Below, piece after piece: positions 1-9,127 of a stretch of DNA of 64,000 bases. The notes under the pieces were generated by a model. It was not told the origin of the DNA, ran no database searches, and was given only the letters and a program-made list of their open reading frames with translations. The position numbers were made by a program, and so were the translations under genes. How positions within the stretch are numbered: the stretch's first letter is position 1; each line of letters begins with the position of its first letter. This DNA is from an uncultured bacterium (lineage in GTDB: Bacteria; Sysuimicrobiota; Sysuimicrobiia; Sysuimicrobiales; Sysuimicrobiaceae), in NCBI GenBank assembly GCA_938028835.1, contig CALIMJ010000027.1, forward strand, positions 1 to 64,000, given 5' to 3'.

Positions 1-1
1 G

Positions 2-94
2 CAGACCGGGATCCCCCTGCCGGAGGAGTCGGTGGCGGTGCTGCGGGAGCTGGCGGAGAGGGCGGGGCTTGCGGCCCCGGAGCCGGTGCGGTGA
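2..94 (+). CDS. C-terminal end of an unidentified protein (5' truncated)
   Basis: An open frame enters from the left edge and ends at TGA 92-94, overlapping the GTG start of the IclR gene by 4 nt (GTGA). The visible 30 residues form an acidic, Leu/Ala-rich amphipathic helix ending in APEPVR. The GTGA coupling and the codon bias shared with downstream genes indicate a real gene in the same operon. Too little is visible to assign a family. Confidence 0.6.
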   Translation, partial: QTGIPLPEESVAVLRELAERAGLAAPEPVR

Positions 95-894
95 CCGAGG
101 CTGAAGGGCGACTGGCCAGGGACAGCGTCCAGTCCGTGGGGCGGGCCGCCGGGCTCCTGCGCGCGCTGGGGGACGCGGGCCGGCCTCTGTCCGCAGGGGA
201 GCTGGCCGCGGCGGTGGGCCTGCCGCGCCCCACCGTGTACCGGCTGCTGCAGACGCTCTGTGCGGAAGGGCTTGTGGCCCAGAACGGCCGCTCCTTCGTC
301 ATCGGCTCCGGGGTGCTGTGGCTAGCGGCGCGTCGTCTGGAACAACTAGAGCTGCGGACCGTGGGCCGTCCCGTGCTGGCGGAGCTGCGGGATCGGACAG
401 GGGAGACGGTGCACCTGGGGGTGCTGGAGGGCGGCCGCGTGGTGTACGTGGAGAAGCTGGAGTCCCCGGGCCCCCTGCGCATGGCCTCCATGGTGGGCCG
501 CATCGTGCCTGCCCACAGCACCGCGTTGGGGAAGGCCATGCTCGCCCACCTGCCGCAGGAACAGGTGGAGCAGATCGTACGGCAGCACGGGCTGGTGCGC
601 CGCACGCCCAACACCATCACGGAAGCTAGCCGGCTGTTCCAGGAACTGGCCACGGTCCGGAGCCGGGGGTTCTCCATCGACAACGTGGAGAACGAGGAGG
701 GCATCCGCTGCGTGGGGGCGGCCATCTTCGACCACCGGGGCAGGGTCGCCGGCGCGCTGAGCGTGTCCGGTTCGGTGTCCAGCATCTCCCTGGAGCGGGC
801 GCGGCGGGAGCTTGGACCCCTGGTGCGGGAGGCCGCGCAGCGTATCTCGCAGGCCATGGGATGGTCCAGCCGCGGGCCAAGACCGGGAGGGTGA
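91..894 (+). CDS. IclR-family transcriptional regulator
   Basis: A 267-residue regulator with the IclR layout. An N-terminal winged helix-turn-helix lies at about residues 12-70 (SVQSVGRAAGLLRAL, then the recognition region LPRPTVYRLLQTL). An effector-binding domain follows at about 80-260, including the ET-VHLGVLEGGRVVYVEK segment and AHSTALGKAMLA, which is typical of the family. The GTG start at 91 is coupled to the preceding gene. IclR proteins usually control local sugar- or aromatic-acid catabolism genes; the PfkB kinase gene begins 4 nt after the stop, so a sugar acid or keto-sugar effector is plausible. The effector cannot be read from the sequence. Confidence 0.92.
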   Translation: MTEAEGRLARDSVQSVGRAAGLLRALGDAGRPLSAGELAAAVGLPRPTVYRLLQTLCAEGLVAQNGRSFVIGSGVLWLAARRLEQLELRTVGRPVLAELRDRTGETVHLGVLEGGRVVYVEKLESPGPLRMASMVGRIVPAHSTALGKAMLAHLPQEQVEQIVRQHGLVRRTPNTITEASRLFQELATVRSRGFSIDNVENEEGIRCVGAAIFDHRGRVAGALSVSGSVSSISLERARRELGPLVREAAQRISQAMGWSSRGPRPGG

Positions 895-898
895 GGGT

Positions 899-1840
899 GT
901 GGCGGACGTAGTGTCCCTGGGTGAGGCGCTGGTGGAGTTCGCCGCGGTGGAGGGTTCCCTGGAGGAGGCGGACACCTACCGCCGCGGGTTCGGGGGGGAC
1001 ACCTCCAACTTCGCGGTGGCCGCTGCGCGCCTCGGCGCCCGTGTGGCCTATATCACGCGGGTCGGGGACGACGAGTTCGGTCGCTCCCTCCTGCGCATGT
1101 GGCAGCGCGAGGGGGTGGACACCGCCTACGTCCAGGTGGCGTCGGATGAGCCCACGGGGATCTACTTCCTGGCACACGACCGTGAGGGCCGGGGCCGGTT
1201 CACGTACTACCGGGCGGGGTCCGCAGCGAGCCGTCTGTCCCCGGATGGACTGCCCGTACAGGCGCTGGATGGAGCGCGGCTGCTGCACACTAGCGGGATC
1301 AGCCAGGCCATCTCCCCCTCTGCCCGGGAGGCGGTGCGGTGGGCGGTGGAGCGGGCGCGCCGCCGGGGTTTGGTGGTGAGTTACGACCTGAACGTGCGGC
1401 CCAAACTGCTGCCGCCGGACCGATTCCGGGCACTGGTCCTGGAGACCCTGCCGCTGGTGGAGCTGGCGTTCCTGAGCACGGAGGACGCCGAGTACGTGTT
1501 CGGCGGGTGCGACGAGCAACACACCCTCCAGGCGGTGATCGACGCCGGGGCGCGGGTGGCGGTCCTCAAGCGGGCGGAACGGGGCTGCGCCGTGGCCACC
1601 GCGGAAGGGGACCGGCTGTCGGTAGCCGCGTGGCCCGTGGACGTGGTGGACCCCACGGGCGCCGGGGACGCCTTCGATGCCGCTTTCGTGGTGCAGTGGC
1701 TGGAGGGTCGCTCCCTGGAGGAAGCCGCCCGCTTCGCCAACGCGGTGGGTGCCCTGGCCACCACCGGCCTCGGCGCCACCGCGGCGCTGCCTACGAGGCG
1801 TCAGGTGGAGGCGTTCCTGGCTGGGCGCACCCGGCTGTAG
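899..1840 (+). CDS. PfkB-family carbohydrate kinase (2-keto-3-deoxygluconate kinase or fructokinase type)
   Basis: A 313-residue ribokinase/PfkB sugar kinase that would phosphorylate a sugar or keto-sugar acid with ATP. The family signatures are visible: GGDTSNFAVAAARLGA near the N terminus (substrate-binding Gly-Gly) and DPTGAGDAFDAAF near residue 255 (anion hole and catalytic Asp). I chose GTG 899, 4 nt after the iclR stop, because GGGAGGG lies just upstream and the protein then starts directly at the first strand (VADVVSLGEAL). Length and motifs fit KdgK-like enzymes, and the IclR partner supports a role in uronate or deoxygluconate use. Fructokinase is the main alternative. Confidence 0.88.
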   Translation: MADVVSLGEALVEFAAVEGSLEEADTYRRGFGGDTSNFAVAAARLGARVAYITRVGDDEFGRSLLRMWQREGVDTAYVQVASDEPTGIYFLAHDREGRGRFTYYRAGSAASRLSPDGLPVQALDGARLLHTSGISQAISPSAREAVRWAVERARRRGLVVSYDLNVRPKLLPPDRFRALVLETLPLVELAFLSTEDAEYVFGGCDEQHTLQAVIDAGARVAVLKRAERGCAVATAEGDRLSVAAWPVDVVDPTGAGDAFDAAFVVQWLEGRSLEEAARFANAVGALATTGLGATAALPTRRQVEAFLAGRTRL

Positions 1841-1911
1841 GCTCACGTCCTCGACGCCGGGACCGTCCTTCAGGTAATCTGCTAACTAAAACTTTCTGTC
1901 TACCACTCGCC

Positions 1912-4641
1912 GTGCGGGTCCCTATCGAGCGCCTGCGGGAGGACGTCCGGCTGCTGGGCAGCCTGCTGGGGCAGGTGCTGCAGGAACAGGAGGGGCCGGC
2001 CCTGCTGGAGCGGGTCGAGGGCATCCGGCGCCAGGCCATCGCGCGAAGGCTGGATCCCTCGCCGGAAAACGAGCGGGCCTTGCGGGAGCTGATCTGGGGC
2101 CTGGACCTCGTGGACGCGGACCGGGTGGTGCGCGCGTTTTCCCTGTACTTCCACCTCATCAACCTGGCGGAGGAACACCACCGGCTGCGGACCCTGTGGG
2201 AGCGGGAGGTACGGGGCCACCCCGCGCCCCGGCCGGAGTCGGTAGCGGCAGCGATCGGCCACCTGCGGTCGGAAGGGGTGCCAGCCGCCCGCCTCGCCTC
2301 GCTTCTGGAGCGGCTGGAGCTGCGGCCGGTGTTCACGGCCCACCCCACGGAGGCCCGGCGCGCGTCCGTCCTGCTCCACCTCCGGGCGGTGGCGGACCTG
2401 CTGGCCGCCCTCAACGACCCGCGGGCCACCCCTGAAGCCCGGCGGCGCACCACGCAGACCCTCCTGGCGGAGATCACCGCGCTGTGGCAGACGGAGGAAC
2501 TGCGCGCCCGCCGCCCCACGCCCCTGGACGAGGTGGCCGGAGGCCTGTACTACCTGGAGCGCAGCGCGTGGGCGGTGGCTCCCGTGCTGTTCCGGGACCT
2601 GCAGGAAGCGGTGGAGCACTACGCGCCCGAGGCCCGGCCGGCGGTGCGGCCGTTTTTGCGCTTCGGCTCGTGGATGGGCGGGGACCGGGACGGGAACCCC
2701 CACGTTACGGTGGAGGTGACCGAGCAGACCCTGCACCGGCAGCGCCAGCGCGTCCTGCGGCTGTACCTGGAGGAGGTGACCGCGCTGGGCCGGGAGCTCA
2801 GCGTGTCCACCCGCCGGACGCAGGTCTGTGAGGAACTGGCCAGCTCCCTGAGGAGGGACCTGGCGGCGCTTCCGGAGCTGGAGGCCGACCCGGAGTTCCC
2901 GCCCGTCACGGAGCCTTACCGCAGGAAGCTGCGGGTGGTGGAAGAGCGGCTGCGGCGGACCCTGGAGGCTAGGCCCGGCGGGTACCCGTCCCCGAAGAGT
3001 TTCGCGGAAGATCTGGAGCAGGTCCGCCGCAGCCTCGAAGCCCACCGGGGGGAGCGCATCGCTCGGGGACGGCTGCAGGACCTCCTGGTGCGGGTGCACA
3101 CCTTCGGGTTCCACTTCGCCGCCCTGGACGTCCGGCAGGACAGCAGGGTGCACGGTCAGGCGGTGGCGCACCTGCTTCGGCGGGCAGGCATCGCCGACGA
3201 CTACCTGAGCCTTCCGGAGCCCGAGCGGGTCACCCTCCTGACCCGGCTGCTGGACACCGGCCCGGTGGAGGTCACCCCGCAGGACCCCGAGGTGGTGGAG
3301 GTGGTGAGGCTGTTTCGCGCCATCCCGCGGTGGCAGGAGCGTTTCGGACCGGAGGCGTGCCAGACGTACATCGTGAGCCTCACGGAGTCCGCCAGCGACG
3401 TCCTGGAAGTTCTGTGGCTGGCTGCCCAGGTGGGACTGTACCGAAGGGAAGGCGCTGAGATAGTCAGCCGGCTGCACGTGGTCCCCCTCTTCGAAGGTAT
3501 CGACGAGCTGCGGCGCTGCGGGGACGTCCTGGACCAGCTGCTTCGCCTCCCCCCTTACCGGGCCCACATCCGCGCGTGGGGTGACCTGCAGGAGGTCATG
3601 CTGGGCTACTCAGACAGCAACAAGGACGGCGGGTACCTGGCGGCCAACTGGGCGCTGCACCGTGCGCAGAAGGTGCTGCCGGAGGTGGCCCGCCGTCACG
3701 GCTGCTCGGTCCGGCTGTTCCACGGGCGTGGCGGGGCCATCGGCCGCGGCGGAGGACCCACCGAGCGCGCCATCCTGGCGCAGCCCCGGGAGGCGGCGGA
3801 CGGCCGGCTGAAGCTCACGGAGCAGGGAGAGGTGCTGGCCGCGCGGTACAGCAACCCCCGGATTGCCCGGCGCCACCTGGAACAACTCACCAGCGCGCTG
3901 CTGCGCGCCTGTCTCGCCTGTGGGCAGGGACCGGAGCCGGGGACGATGGAGCGCTGGGAAGCCATCCTAGACGATCTGGCGGAGCGCAGCCGCCGGGCCT
4001 ACCGGGCCCTGGTGGAGGACCCGGACTTCCCCCGCTACTTCGCCCAGGCCACCCCCATCGGGGAGATCAGCCGCATGAACATGGCTTCCCGGCCGGTAGC
4101 CCGGGGCCAACAGGGTGGGGTGGAGGCGCTGCGCGCCATCCCGTGGGTGTTCAGCTGGACGCAGACCCGTGTCAATCTGCCGGGGTGGTACGGACTCGGC
4201 AGCGCCCTGGACGAGTTCGCCCGGCAGGGCCCACACGCCATGACGGAGCTGCGGGCCATGTACGCGGGTTGGCCGTTCTTCCGGTCCGTGGTGGACAACG
4301 CGCAGATCAGCCTGGGCACCGCGGACCTGGAGGTGGCGCGCCTGTACGCGGAGCTGGTGGAGGAGGAGTCGGTCCGCGAACGGTTCTACCGCCGCATCCG
4401 GGAGGAGTACGAGCGGACCGTGCGGAGGGTGCTGGAGGTGGCGGGTCAGCGGGAGCTGCTGGACAACGCGCCCGTCCTGCAGCGGTCGGTGCGGCTGCGG
4501 AACCCCTACGTGGACCCCATGAGCTACCTGCAGGTCCGGCTGCTGCGGGAGCGCCGGGCGCGGCCGGACGACCCGGCGGTGGCGGAGCTGCTGCAGCGGA
4601 CCGTCAACGGGATCGCCGCCGGCCTGCAGACCACGGGCTAG
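1912..4641 (+). CDS. ppc: Phosphoenolpyruvate carboxylase
   Basis: A 909-residue bacterial-type PEP carboxylase that carboxylates PEP with bicarbonate to oxaloacetate (anaplerosis). Diagnostic motifs are FTAHPTEARR with the catalytic His (about residue 142), GSWMGGDRDGNP, MLGYSDSNKDGG, FHGRGGAIGRGGGPT and the C-terminal block QRTVNGIAAGLQTTG, close to the usual NTG end. Length is normal. GTG 1912 gives the expected N terminus; the frame stays open upstream into pfkB, but that stretch has no PEPC similarity. No strong Shine-Dalgarno is visible. The 71-nt gap after pfkB contains an AT-rich patch (about 1875-1903) unlike its surroundings, possibly a promoter for ppc. Confidence 0.96.
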   Translation: MRVPIERLREDVRLLGSLLGQVLQEQEGPALLERVEGIRRQAIARRLDPSPENERALRELIWGLDLVDADRVVRAFSLYFHLINLAEEHHRLRTLWEREVRGHPAPRPESVAAAIGHLRSEGVPAARLASLLERLELRPVFTAHPTEARRASVLLHLRAVADLLAALNDPRATPEARRRTTQTLLAEITALWQTEELRARRPTPLDEVAGGLYYLERSAWAVAPVLFRDLQEAVEHYAPEARPAVRPFLRFGSWMGGDRDGNPHVTVEVTEQTLHRQRQRVLRLYLEEVTALGRELSVSTRRTQVCEELASSLRRDLAALPELEADPEFPPVTEPYRRKLRVVEERLRRTLEARPGGYPSPKSFAEDLEQVRRSLEAHRGERIARGRLQDLLVRVHTFGFHFAALDVRQDSRVHGQAVAHLLRRAGIADDYLSLPEPERVTLLTRLLDTGPVEVTPQDPEVVEVVRLFRAIPRWQERFGPEACQTYIVSLTESASDVLEVLWLAAQVGLYRREGAEIVSRLHVVPLFEGIDELRRCGDVLDQLLRLPPYRAHIRAWGDLQEVMLGYSDSNKDGGYLAANWALHRAQKVLPEVARRHGCSVRLFHGRGGAIGRGGGPTERAILAQPREAADGRLKLTEQGEVLAARYSNPRIARRHLEQLTSALLRACLACGQGPEPGTMERWEAILDDLAERSRRAYRALVEDPDFPRYFAQATPIGEISRMNMASRPVARGQQGGVEALRAIPWVFSWTQTRVNLPGWYGLGSALDEFARQGPHAMTELRAMYAGWPFFRSVVDNAQISLGTADLEVARLYAELVEEESVRERFYRRIREEYERTVRRVLEVAGQRELLDNAPVLQRSVRLRNPYVDPMSYLQVRLLRERRARPDDPAVAELLQRTVNGIAAGLQTTG

Positions 4642-4704
4642 TCACCACAGGACTGGCGGTCGGCGGTGCAGAAGTCCTCCACCACACCGTGGTCGGGAGG
4701 CATT

Positions 4705-5637
4705 ATGGGTCAGACGCTTCGGGGACGCCACCTGCTGAGCGTACGGGACCTCTCCCCGCAGGAGGTCCGCCAGGTGCTGGATTTAGCCCACCACCTGAAG
4801 CGCGAACACCGGGCGGGGATCCGTCACGAGATCCTGGCGGGCAAGGCCGTGGCGTTGCTGTTCGAGAAGCCCTCCCTGCGCACGCGGGTCACCTTCGAGG
4901 TGGGCGTGCGGCAGCTGGGCGGCTACTCCGTCTACCTGGCCCCTCAGGATGTGCAGCTGGGGGTGCGGGAGACCGTACCGGACGTGGCCCGCAACCTGTC
5001 CCGTTGGGTGGACGGCATCGTGGCCCGAGTCAACCGGCACGCCGCCCTGGTGGAGCTGGCGGAGGCGGCGGCGGTGCCCGTGATCAACGCGCTGTCGGAC
5101 TTCGAGCACCCCTGCCAGGCCCTGGGCGACCTGCTGACCCTGGAGGAGCGCTTCGGCGGGTTTTCGGGGATCCGTGCGGCGTGGGTGGGCGACGGGAACA
5201 ACGTGTGTCATTCGTTCCTGCTGGCGGCTGCCCGCGTGGGGCTTTCGGTGGCCGTGGCCACCCCGCCCGGCTACGCCCCGGACCCCGACGTGGTGGCCGA
5301 GGCCCAGGCGGAGGCGCGCCGCTGGGGTGCGTCCGTCCGGGTCCTCACCGACCCCCGCGAGGCGGTGGCTGGGGCCCACGTGGTGTACACGGACGTGTGG
5401 ACCAGCATGGGCCAGGAGGCACAACGGGAGGAGCGGCGGCGCGCCTTCCAGGGGTTTCAGGTGAACCAAAAGCTGCTGGACGCCGCGGACCCCCAAGCGG
5501 TGGTGCTGCACTGCCTGCCGGCTCACCGGGGCGAGGAGATCACGGACGAGGTGCTGGACGGGCCGCGGTCTGTGGTGCTGGACCAGGCAGAAAACCGCCT
5601 GCACGCGCAGAAAGCGGTCCTGGCCCTCGTTCTTTAA
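4705..5637 (+). CDS. argF: Ornithine carbamoyltransferase
   Basis: A 310-residue enzyme of arginine biosynthesis that makes citrulline from ornithine and carbamoyl phosphate. Carbamoyl-phosphate binding motif FEKPSLRTRVTFE lies at about residue 55, followed by HPCQALGDLLT and HCLPAHRGEEIT with the catalytic Cys. This combination separates OTCases from aspartate carbamoyltransferase. Start ATG 4705 follows GGGAGG with 4-nt spacing; an in-frame upstream codon at 4666 lacks a ribosome site. No other arg gene is nearby, so this is an isolated biosynthetic gene between ppc and the cda cluster. Confidence 0.95.
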   Translation: MGQTLRGRHLLSVRDLSPQEVRQVLDLAHHLKREHRAGIRHEILAGKAVALLFEKPSLRTRVTFEVGVRQLGGYSVYLAPQDVQLGVRETVPDVARNLSRWVDGIVARVNRHAALVELAEAAAVPVINALSDFEHPCQALGDLLTLEERFGGFSGIRAAWVGDGNNVCHSFLLAAARVGLSVAVATPPGYAPDPDVVAEAQAEARRWGASVRVLTDPREAVAGAHVVYTDVWTSMGQEAQREERRRAFQGFQVNQKLLDAADPQAVVLHCLPAHRGEEITDEVLDGPRSVVLDQAENRLHAQKAVLALVL

Positions 5638-5726
5638 GGGGGACGGGACATGGCGTGTCAGCGCGGACCGGGGTTCCCCGAAGTCCCGCCGGCAGGGGTC
5701 GGGGTGATCTGAGCAGGAGAGGGGTC

Positions 5727-6530
5727 GTGTCCTTGCCCGTGGTGGTCCGGCCCAACGACCTGATCGACATCGCCATCGTGGCGTTTGTGGTCTACCAGCT
5801 CATGCTGCTGATCCGGGGCACCCGGGCGGTGCAGCTGGTCCAGGGCATGGGGGTGCTGTTCGTGGTGTACGCGGCAGCCAGCGCTCTGGGGCTGCACACG
5901 CTGCAGGCCATCCTGGGCTACCTGGGTGCCATCATCCCCGTAGCCCTGCTGGTGCTGTTCCAGCCGGAGCTCCGGAGGATCCTGGAGCAGATCGGCCGGG
6001 GCCGGTTGCTGTGGCCGCCCAGCGCCCTGGAGCGGGAGGTGGCCCTGCGGCTGGCCCACGACGTGGCGCGCGCCGCCCGGGTGCTGGCGGAGCGCCGCTA
6101 CGGGGCCCTGATCGTGCTGGAGCGGCGGACGGGGCTGGCGGACTTCGCGGAGACCGGGATCCGCCTGGACGCCCTGCTCAGCGTCCCCCTGTTGCTGAAC
6201 ATCTTCCAACCCAACACCCCCATGCACGACGGGGCGGTGATCGTCCGGGGCAATCGGGTCGTGGCTGCGGGCTGCGTCCTCCCCCTCAGTGAGAGTCCCC
6301 TGCTGAGCCGGGCCCTGGGTACCCGTCACCGGGCTGCGGTGGGCATCACGGAGGGCACCGACGCGGTGGCGGTGGTGGTCTCCGAGGAGACCGGAACGGT
6401 GTCCCTGGCTCGGGACGGGACGCTGAGTCGCGGGCTTGGGGAGGAGGAGCTGCGGGCGGAGCTGTTGCGCCTGTTCGCGCCCACGCCCGCGCGGCCGGCG
6501 CCTGCGTGGCCGTGGCGGCGCGGGGGGTGA
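5727..6530 (+). CDS. cdaA: Membrane-bound diadenylate cyclase CdaA
   Basis: A 267-residue DisA_N-domain enzyme that makes cyclic di-AMP from two ATP. It has about three N-terminal membrane helices (roughly residues 11-30, 38-56, 62-80) and then the catalytic domain with the MHDGA motif at about 166-170 and RHR at about 200-202. Start GTG 5727 has AGGAGAGGGG just upstream. cdaR (ybbR) and glmM follow directly, the conserved Firmicutes arrangement in which CdaR and GlmM modulate cyclase activity. c-di-AMP is known to govern potassium/osmotic balance and to be linked with cell-wall precursor supply. Confidence 0.95.
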   Translation: MSLPVVVRPNDLIDIAIVAFVVYQLMLLIRGTRAVQLVQGMGVLFVVYAAASALGLHTLQAILGYLGAIIPVALLVLFQPELRRILEQIGRGRLLWPPSALEREVALRLAHDVARAARVLAERRYGALIVLERRTGLADFAETGIRLDALLSVPLLLNIFQPNTPMHDGAVIVRGNRVVAAGCVLPLSESPLLSRALGTRHRAAVGITEGTDAVAVVVSEETGTVSLARDGTLSRGLGEEELRAELLRLFAPTPARPAPAWPWRRGG

Positions 6531-6540
6531 GGGTAGCGCG

Positions 6541-7725
6541 GTGCGGACGGCGGAGCGGAACCTGTACCGGGTCCTGTCGCTGGCGGTGGCGGTGGCGCTG
6601 TGGTACATGGTGGCCGCGGACCGCAACCCGCAGGTCGAGCGGGCGCTCAGCGTGGAGCTGCGCGCCCGCGGGCTGGCGGCGGGCCTGGTGCTGGTGTCCA
6701 TGCCGTCCCGGGTGGAGGCGAGGGTTCGGGGGCCGCGTTCCGCGGTGGCGGAGCTGAACGCGGAGGGTCTGGAGGCGTACGTGGAGCTGGGGCAGGTCGC
6801 CGAGCCGGGTGAGTACCGCGTCCCGGTGCGCGTCCGGACCCCCCAGGGGCTGCGACTGCTGGGCGTGCAGCCGGAAGAGGTGGTGGTGGGCGTGGACGCG
6901 GTGGCCCGCCGCCAGGTGCCCGTGGAGGTGGTGCTCCAGGGGACGCCGGCACCGGGGGCGGTGCTGGGACAACCATCTGTGCAGCCCGCCCGCGTGACGG
7001 TGCAGGGCCCTAGGTCGCTGGTCCAACAGGTGCAGCGGGCGTGGGTGGCTGTGGACGTCACCGGGCTCCGCACCTCCCTCACGCAGAGCCTGCGCGTGCG
7101 GGTGGAGGACCAGAACGGCGCGGAGCTCCAGGGGGTGACTTCCCAGCCCCCGAACGTCCAGGTCACCTTGCCGGTTGGAGAGGGCGCACTGGTCAGAGCC
7201 GTGCCGGTGGTGCCCACCATCATCGGACGCCCCAGGCCAGGGCTTTCAGTGGCTCTGCTGGAGGCCAGCCCTCCCGTGGTCACGGTTCGCGGGCCGCAGG
7301 AAGCGGTGCTGAACGTGTCGGTGCTACTCACGGACCCGGTGGACGTGAGCGCCGTGGAAGGAGAGGTCCGGCGCACCGTACGGCTTCGGCTCCCGCCCCG
7401 GGTCCGGGCGGACGGCGGCCCTACGGTTTCGGTGCGGGTGGTGGTGCTGCCTACGCCCGTCTCGCGGGAGCTGGAGGTAGCGGTGAGCGTGCGGGCGGAA
7501 GCGGGGCTGGAGGTGAGATTGGAGCCGGGTACGGTGCGGGTGGCGGTGGTAGGGCCCAAGGAGGCCGTGGAGCGCCTGCAGCCGGACCAGGTGGAGGCCT
7601 TCGTGACCGTACCGCCTCAGTCAACCGCAGGCACGCGGCTTCCCGTGCGGGTGAGCGTGCCCGAGGGCCTGGTGGTGGCCTGGGTGGACCCGCCCGAGGT
7701 TTCAGCCCGTGCGACCCGCAGGTAG
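6541..7725 (+). CDS. cdaR: YbbR-domain protein, CdaA regulator CdaR
   Basis: A 394-residue protein with one N-terminal membrane anchor (about residues 9-27, LSLAVAVALWYMVAA) and a long extracytoplasmic part made of tandem YbbR repeats. Four beta-rich repeats of about 85 residues can be traced by recurring V-V-V-GP-(R/K/Q) strands (for example RVTVQGPRSLV, VVTVRGPQEAV, VRVAVVGPKEAV). The GTG start is 10 nt after the cdaA stop, with GGTGAGGG as ribosome site. In characterised species CdaR binds CdaA and adjusts its activity; the gene order makes the same role very likely here. Confidence 0.93.
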   Translation: MRTAERNLYRVLSLAVAVALWYMVAADRNPQVERALSVELRARGLAAGLVLVSMPSRVEARVRGPRSAVAELNAEGLEAYVELGQVAEPGEYRVPVRVRTPQGLRLLGVQPEEVVVGVDAVARRQVPVEVVLQGTPAPGAVLGQPSVQPARVTVQGPRSLVQQVQRAWVAVDVTGLRTSLTQSLRVRVEDQNGAELQGVTSQPPNVQVTLPVGEGALVRAVPVVPTIIGRPRPGLSVALLEASPPVVTVRGPQEAVLNVSVLLTDPVDVSAVEGEVRRTVRLRLPPRVRADGGPTVSVRVVVLPTPVSRELEVAVSVRAEAGLEVRLEPGTVRVAVVGPKEAVERLQPDQVEAFVTVPPQSTAGTRLPVRVSVPEGLVVAWVDPPEVSARATRR

Positions 7726-9127
7726 GAGGGAGGACGCCCTGGAGAGTCCACACATTGCAGAGACGGCCTGCGCAGACCCCGGGATCCCCGGTGGCCCTGC
7801 AAAGCTGTTCGGTACGGACGGGATCCGCGGGGTCGCCAACGACAGCCTCAGCCCGGAGCTGGCGCTGGCCGTGGGCCGTGCCGCTGCTCGGGTCCTGGGC
7901 GGCGGGACTTTCCTGTTGGGTCGGGACACCCGTGTGTCCGGCCCCATGCTGGAGGCCGCCCTGGTGGCTGGTCTGTGCTCTGCCGGGGCGCGGGTCCTGC
8001 GCGCCGGGATCCTACCGACTCCGGCGGTCGCGTACCTGGTCGGGGAGGTGCGGGCCAACGCGGGCGTGGTGGTGTCTGCTTCCCACAACCCCATCGAGGA
8101 CAACGGGATCAAGTTGTTCGGCCCAGACGGCCACAAGCTCCCGGACTCGGTGGAGGCAGAGGTGGAGGCCGCGCTGGCCGAACGGGGCCCGCGGCCTACC
8201 GGGGTGCAGGTGGGGAGCGCGGAGGACTTTCCGGAAGCGCAGGAGCTGTACCTGCGCCATCTCCTGCGCCACGCACCCACCGTCCGGGGGCTGCGGGTGG
8301 TGGTGGACTGCGCGTTCGGAGCCGCGTACCGGCTGGCTCCCCGGCTGTGGGAGGCCCTGGGGGCTAGTGTGCTGGCGCTTCACGCGGAGCCCGACGGCTC
8401 GAGGATCAACGTGGGCTGCGGGTCGACTCACCCTGCCGCCCTCCAACAGGCCGTGGTCCAACACCGGGCGCACGTGGGGTTCGCGCACGACGGGGACGCG
8501 GACCGGGTGGTGGCGGTGGACGAGACCGGGGGCGTGGTGGACGGGGATCTGATCCTCGCCGCCTGCGCCCGTCACCTGCGCGCCCGGGGACAACTGGACC
8601 CGCCGGTGGTGGTGGTCACCGTCATGACCAACCTGGGCGTGGAGCGGACCCTTGAGGGAGAAGGAATCCGGGTGGAGCGGGCCCCGGTGGGCGACCGGTA
8701 CGTGCTGGAGCGCATGGAGGAGTTGGGTGCGGTCCTGGGTGGGGAGCAGAGCGGCCACGTGATCTTCCGCCAGCTCGCCACCACGGGGGACGGGCTGCTC
8801 ACGGCCCTGCAGCTGGTGCGGGTGATGCAGGAGTCGGGCCGGTCGCTGGCGGAGCTCGTGGCAGGAATCCCCCGCTACCCTCAGGTCCTCGTGAACGTGC
8901 CGGTTCGTTCCCGGGAGGGCGTGCTCCAGGATGCCGCGGTGCGCCGGCGCGTCGAGCTGGCGCGCCGCGCCCTGGGCAAAGAGGGGAGGGTCCTGGTGAG
9001 GGCGTCCGGTACGGAGCCGGTGGTGCGGGTGATGGTGGAGCACGAGGACGCGGACCGGGCCCGTGAGACCGCGGAAGAGCTGGCCGCGTTCCTGCGGGAG
9101 AGGGCAGGGGGAGCCGGTGGGCCGTGA
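7709..9127 (+). CDS. glmM: Phosphoglucosamine mutase
   Basis: Converts glucosamine-6-phosphate to glucosamine-1-phosphate for UDP-GlcNAc. Motifs: KLFGTDGIRGVAN, catalytic phosphoserine in SASHNP (Ser about 125), metal loop DGDADR and phosphate-binding RASGTEP near the C terminus. The family normally begins just before KLFGTDG, so 25-35 extra N-terminal residues are present. The start is uncertain. GTG 7709 overlaps cdaR by 17 nt, but the strong AGGAGGGAGG at 7724-7733 points to CTG 7739, 5 nt downstream, as an alternative start. With cdaA and cdaR it completes the conserved operon in which GlmM can inhibit CdaA; fbp and glmS downstream supply its substrate. Confidence 0.95.
   Translation: MRPAGRREDALESPHIAETACADPGIPGGPAKLFGTDGIRGVANDSLSPELALAVGRAAARVLGGGTFLLGRDTRVSGPMLEAALVAGLCSAGARVLRAGILPTPAVAYLVGEVRANAGVVVSASHNPIEDNGIKLFGPDGHKLPDSVEAEVEAALAERGPRPTGVQVGSAEDFPEAQELYLRHLLRHAPTVRGLRVVVDCAFGAAYRLAPRLWEALGASVLALHAEPDGSRINVGCGSTHPAALQQAVVQHRAHVGFAHDGDADRVVAVDETGGVVDGDLILAACARHLRARGQLDPPVVVVTVMTNLGVERTLEGEGIRVERAPVGDRYVLERMEELGAVLGGEQSGHVIFRQLATTGDGLLTALQLVRVMQESGRSLAELVAGIPRYPQVLVNVPVRSREGVLQDAAVRRRVELARRALGKEGRVLVRASGTEPVVRVMVEHEDADRARETAEELAAFLRERAGGAGGP

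Noticed and set aside
1339..1911. An N-terminal extension of PEP carboxylase back into pfkB
   Set aside because: The frame is open but its translation is Gly/Arg-rich antisense-like sequence overlapping the real pfkB frame; PEPC homology begins only after 1912.
4143..5726. A long open frame running from ppc through argF into cdaA
   Set aside because: It is the cdaA frame kept open upstream by GC bias; within ppc and argF it gives low-complexity Gly/Ala/Arg sequence.
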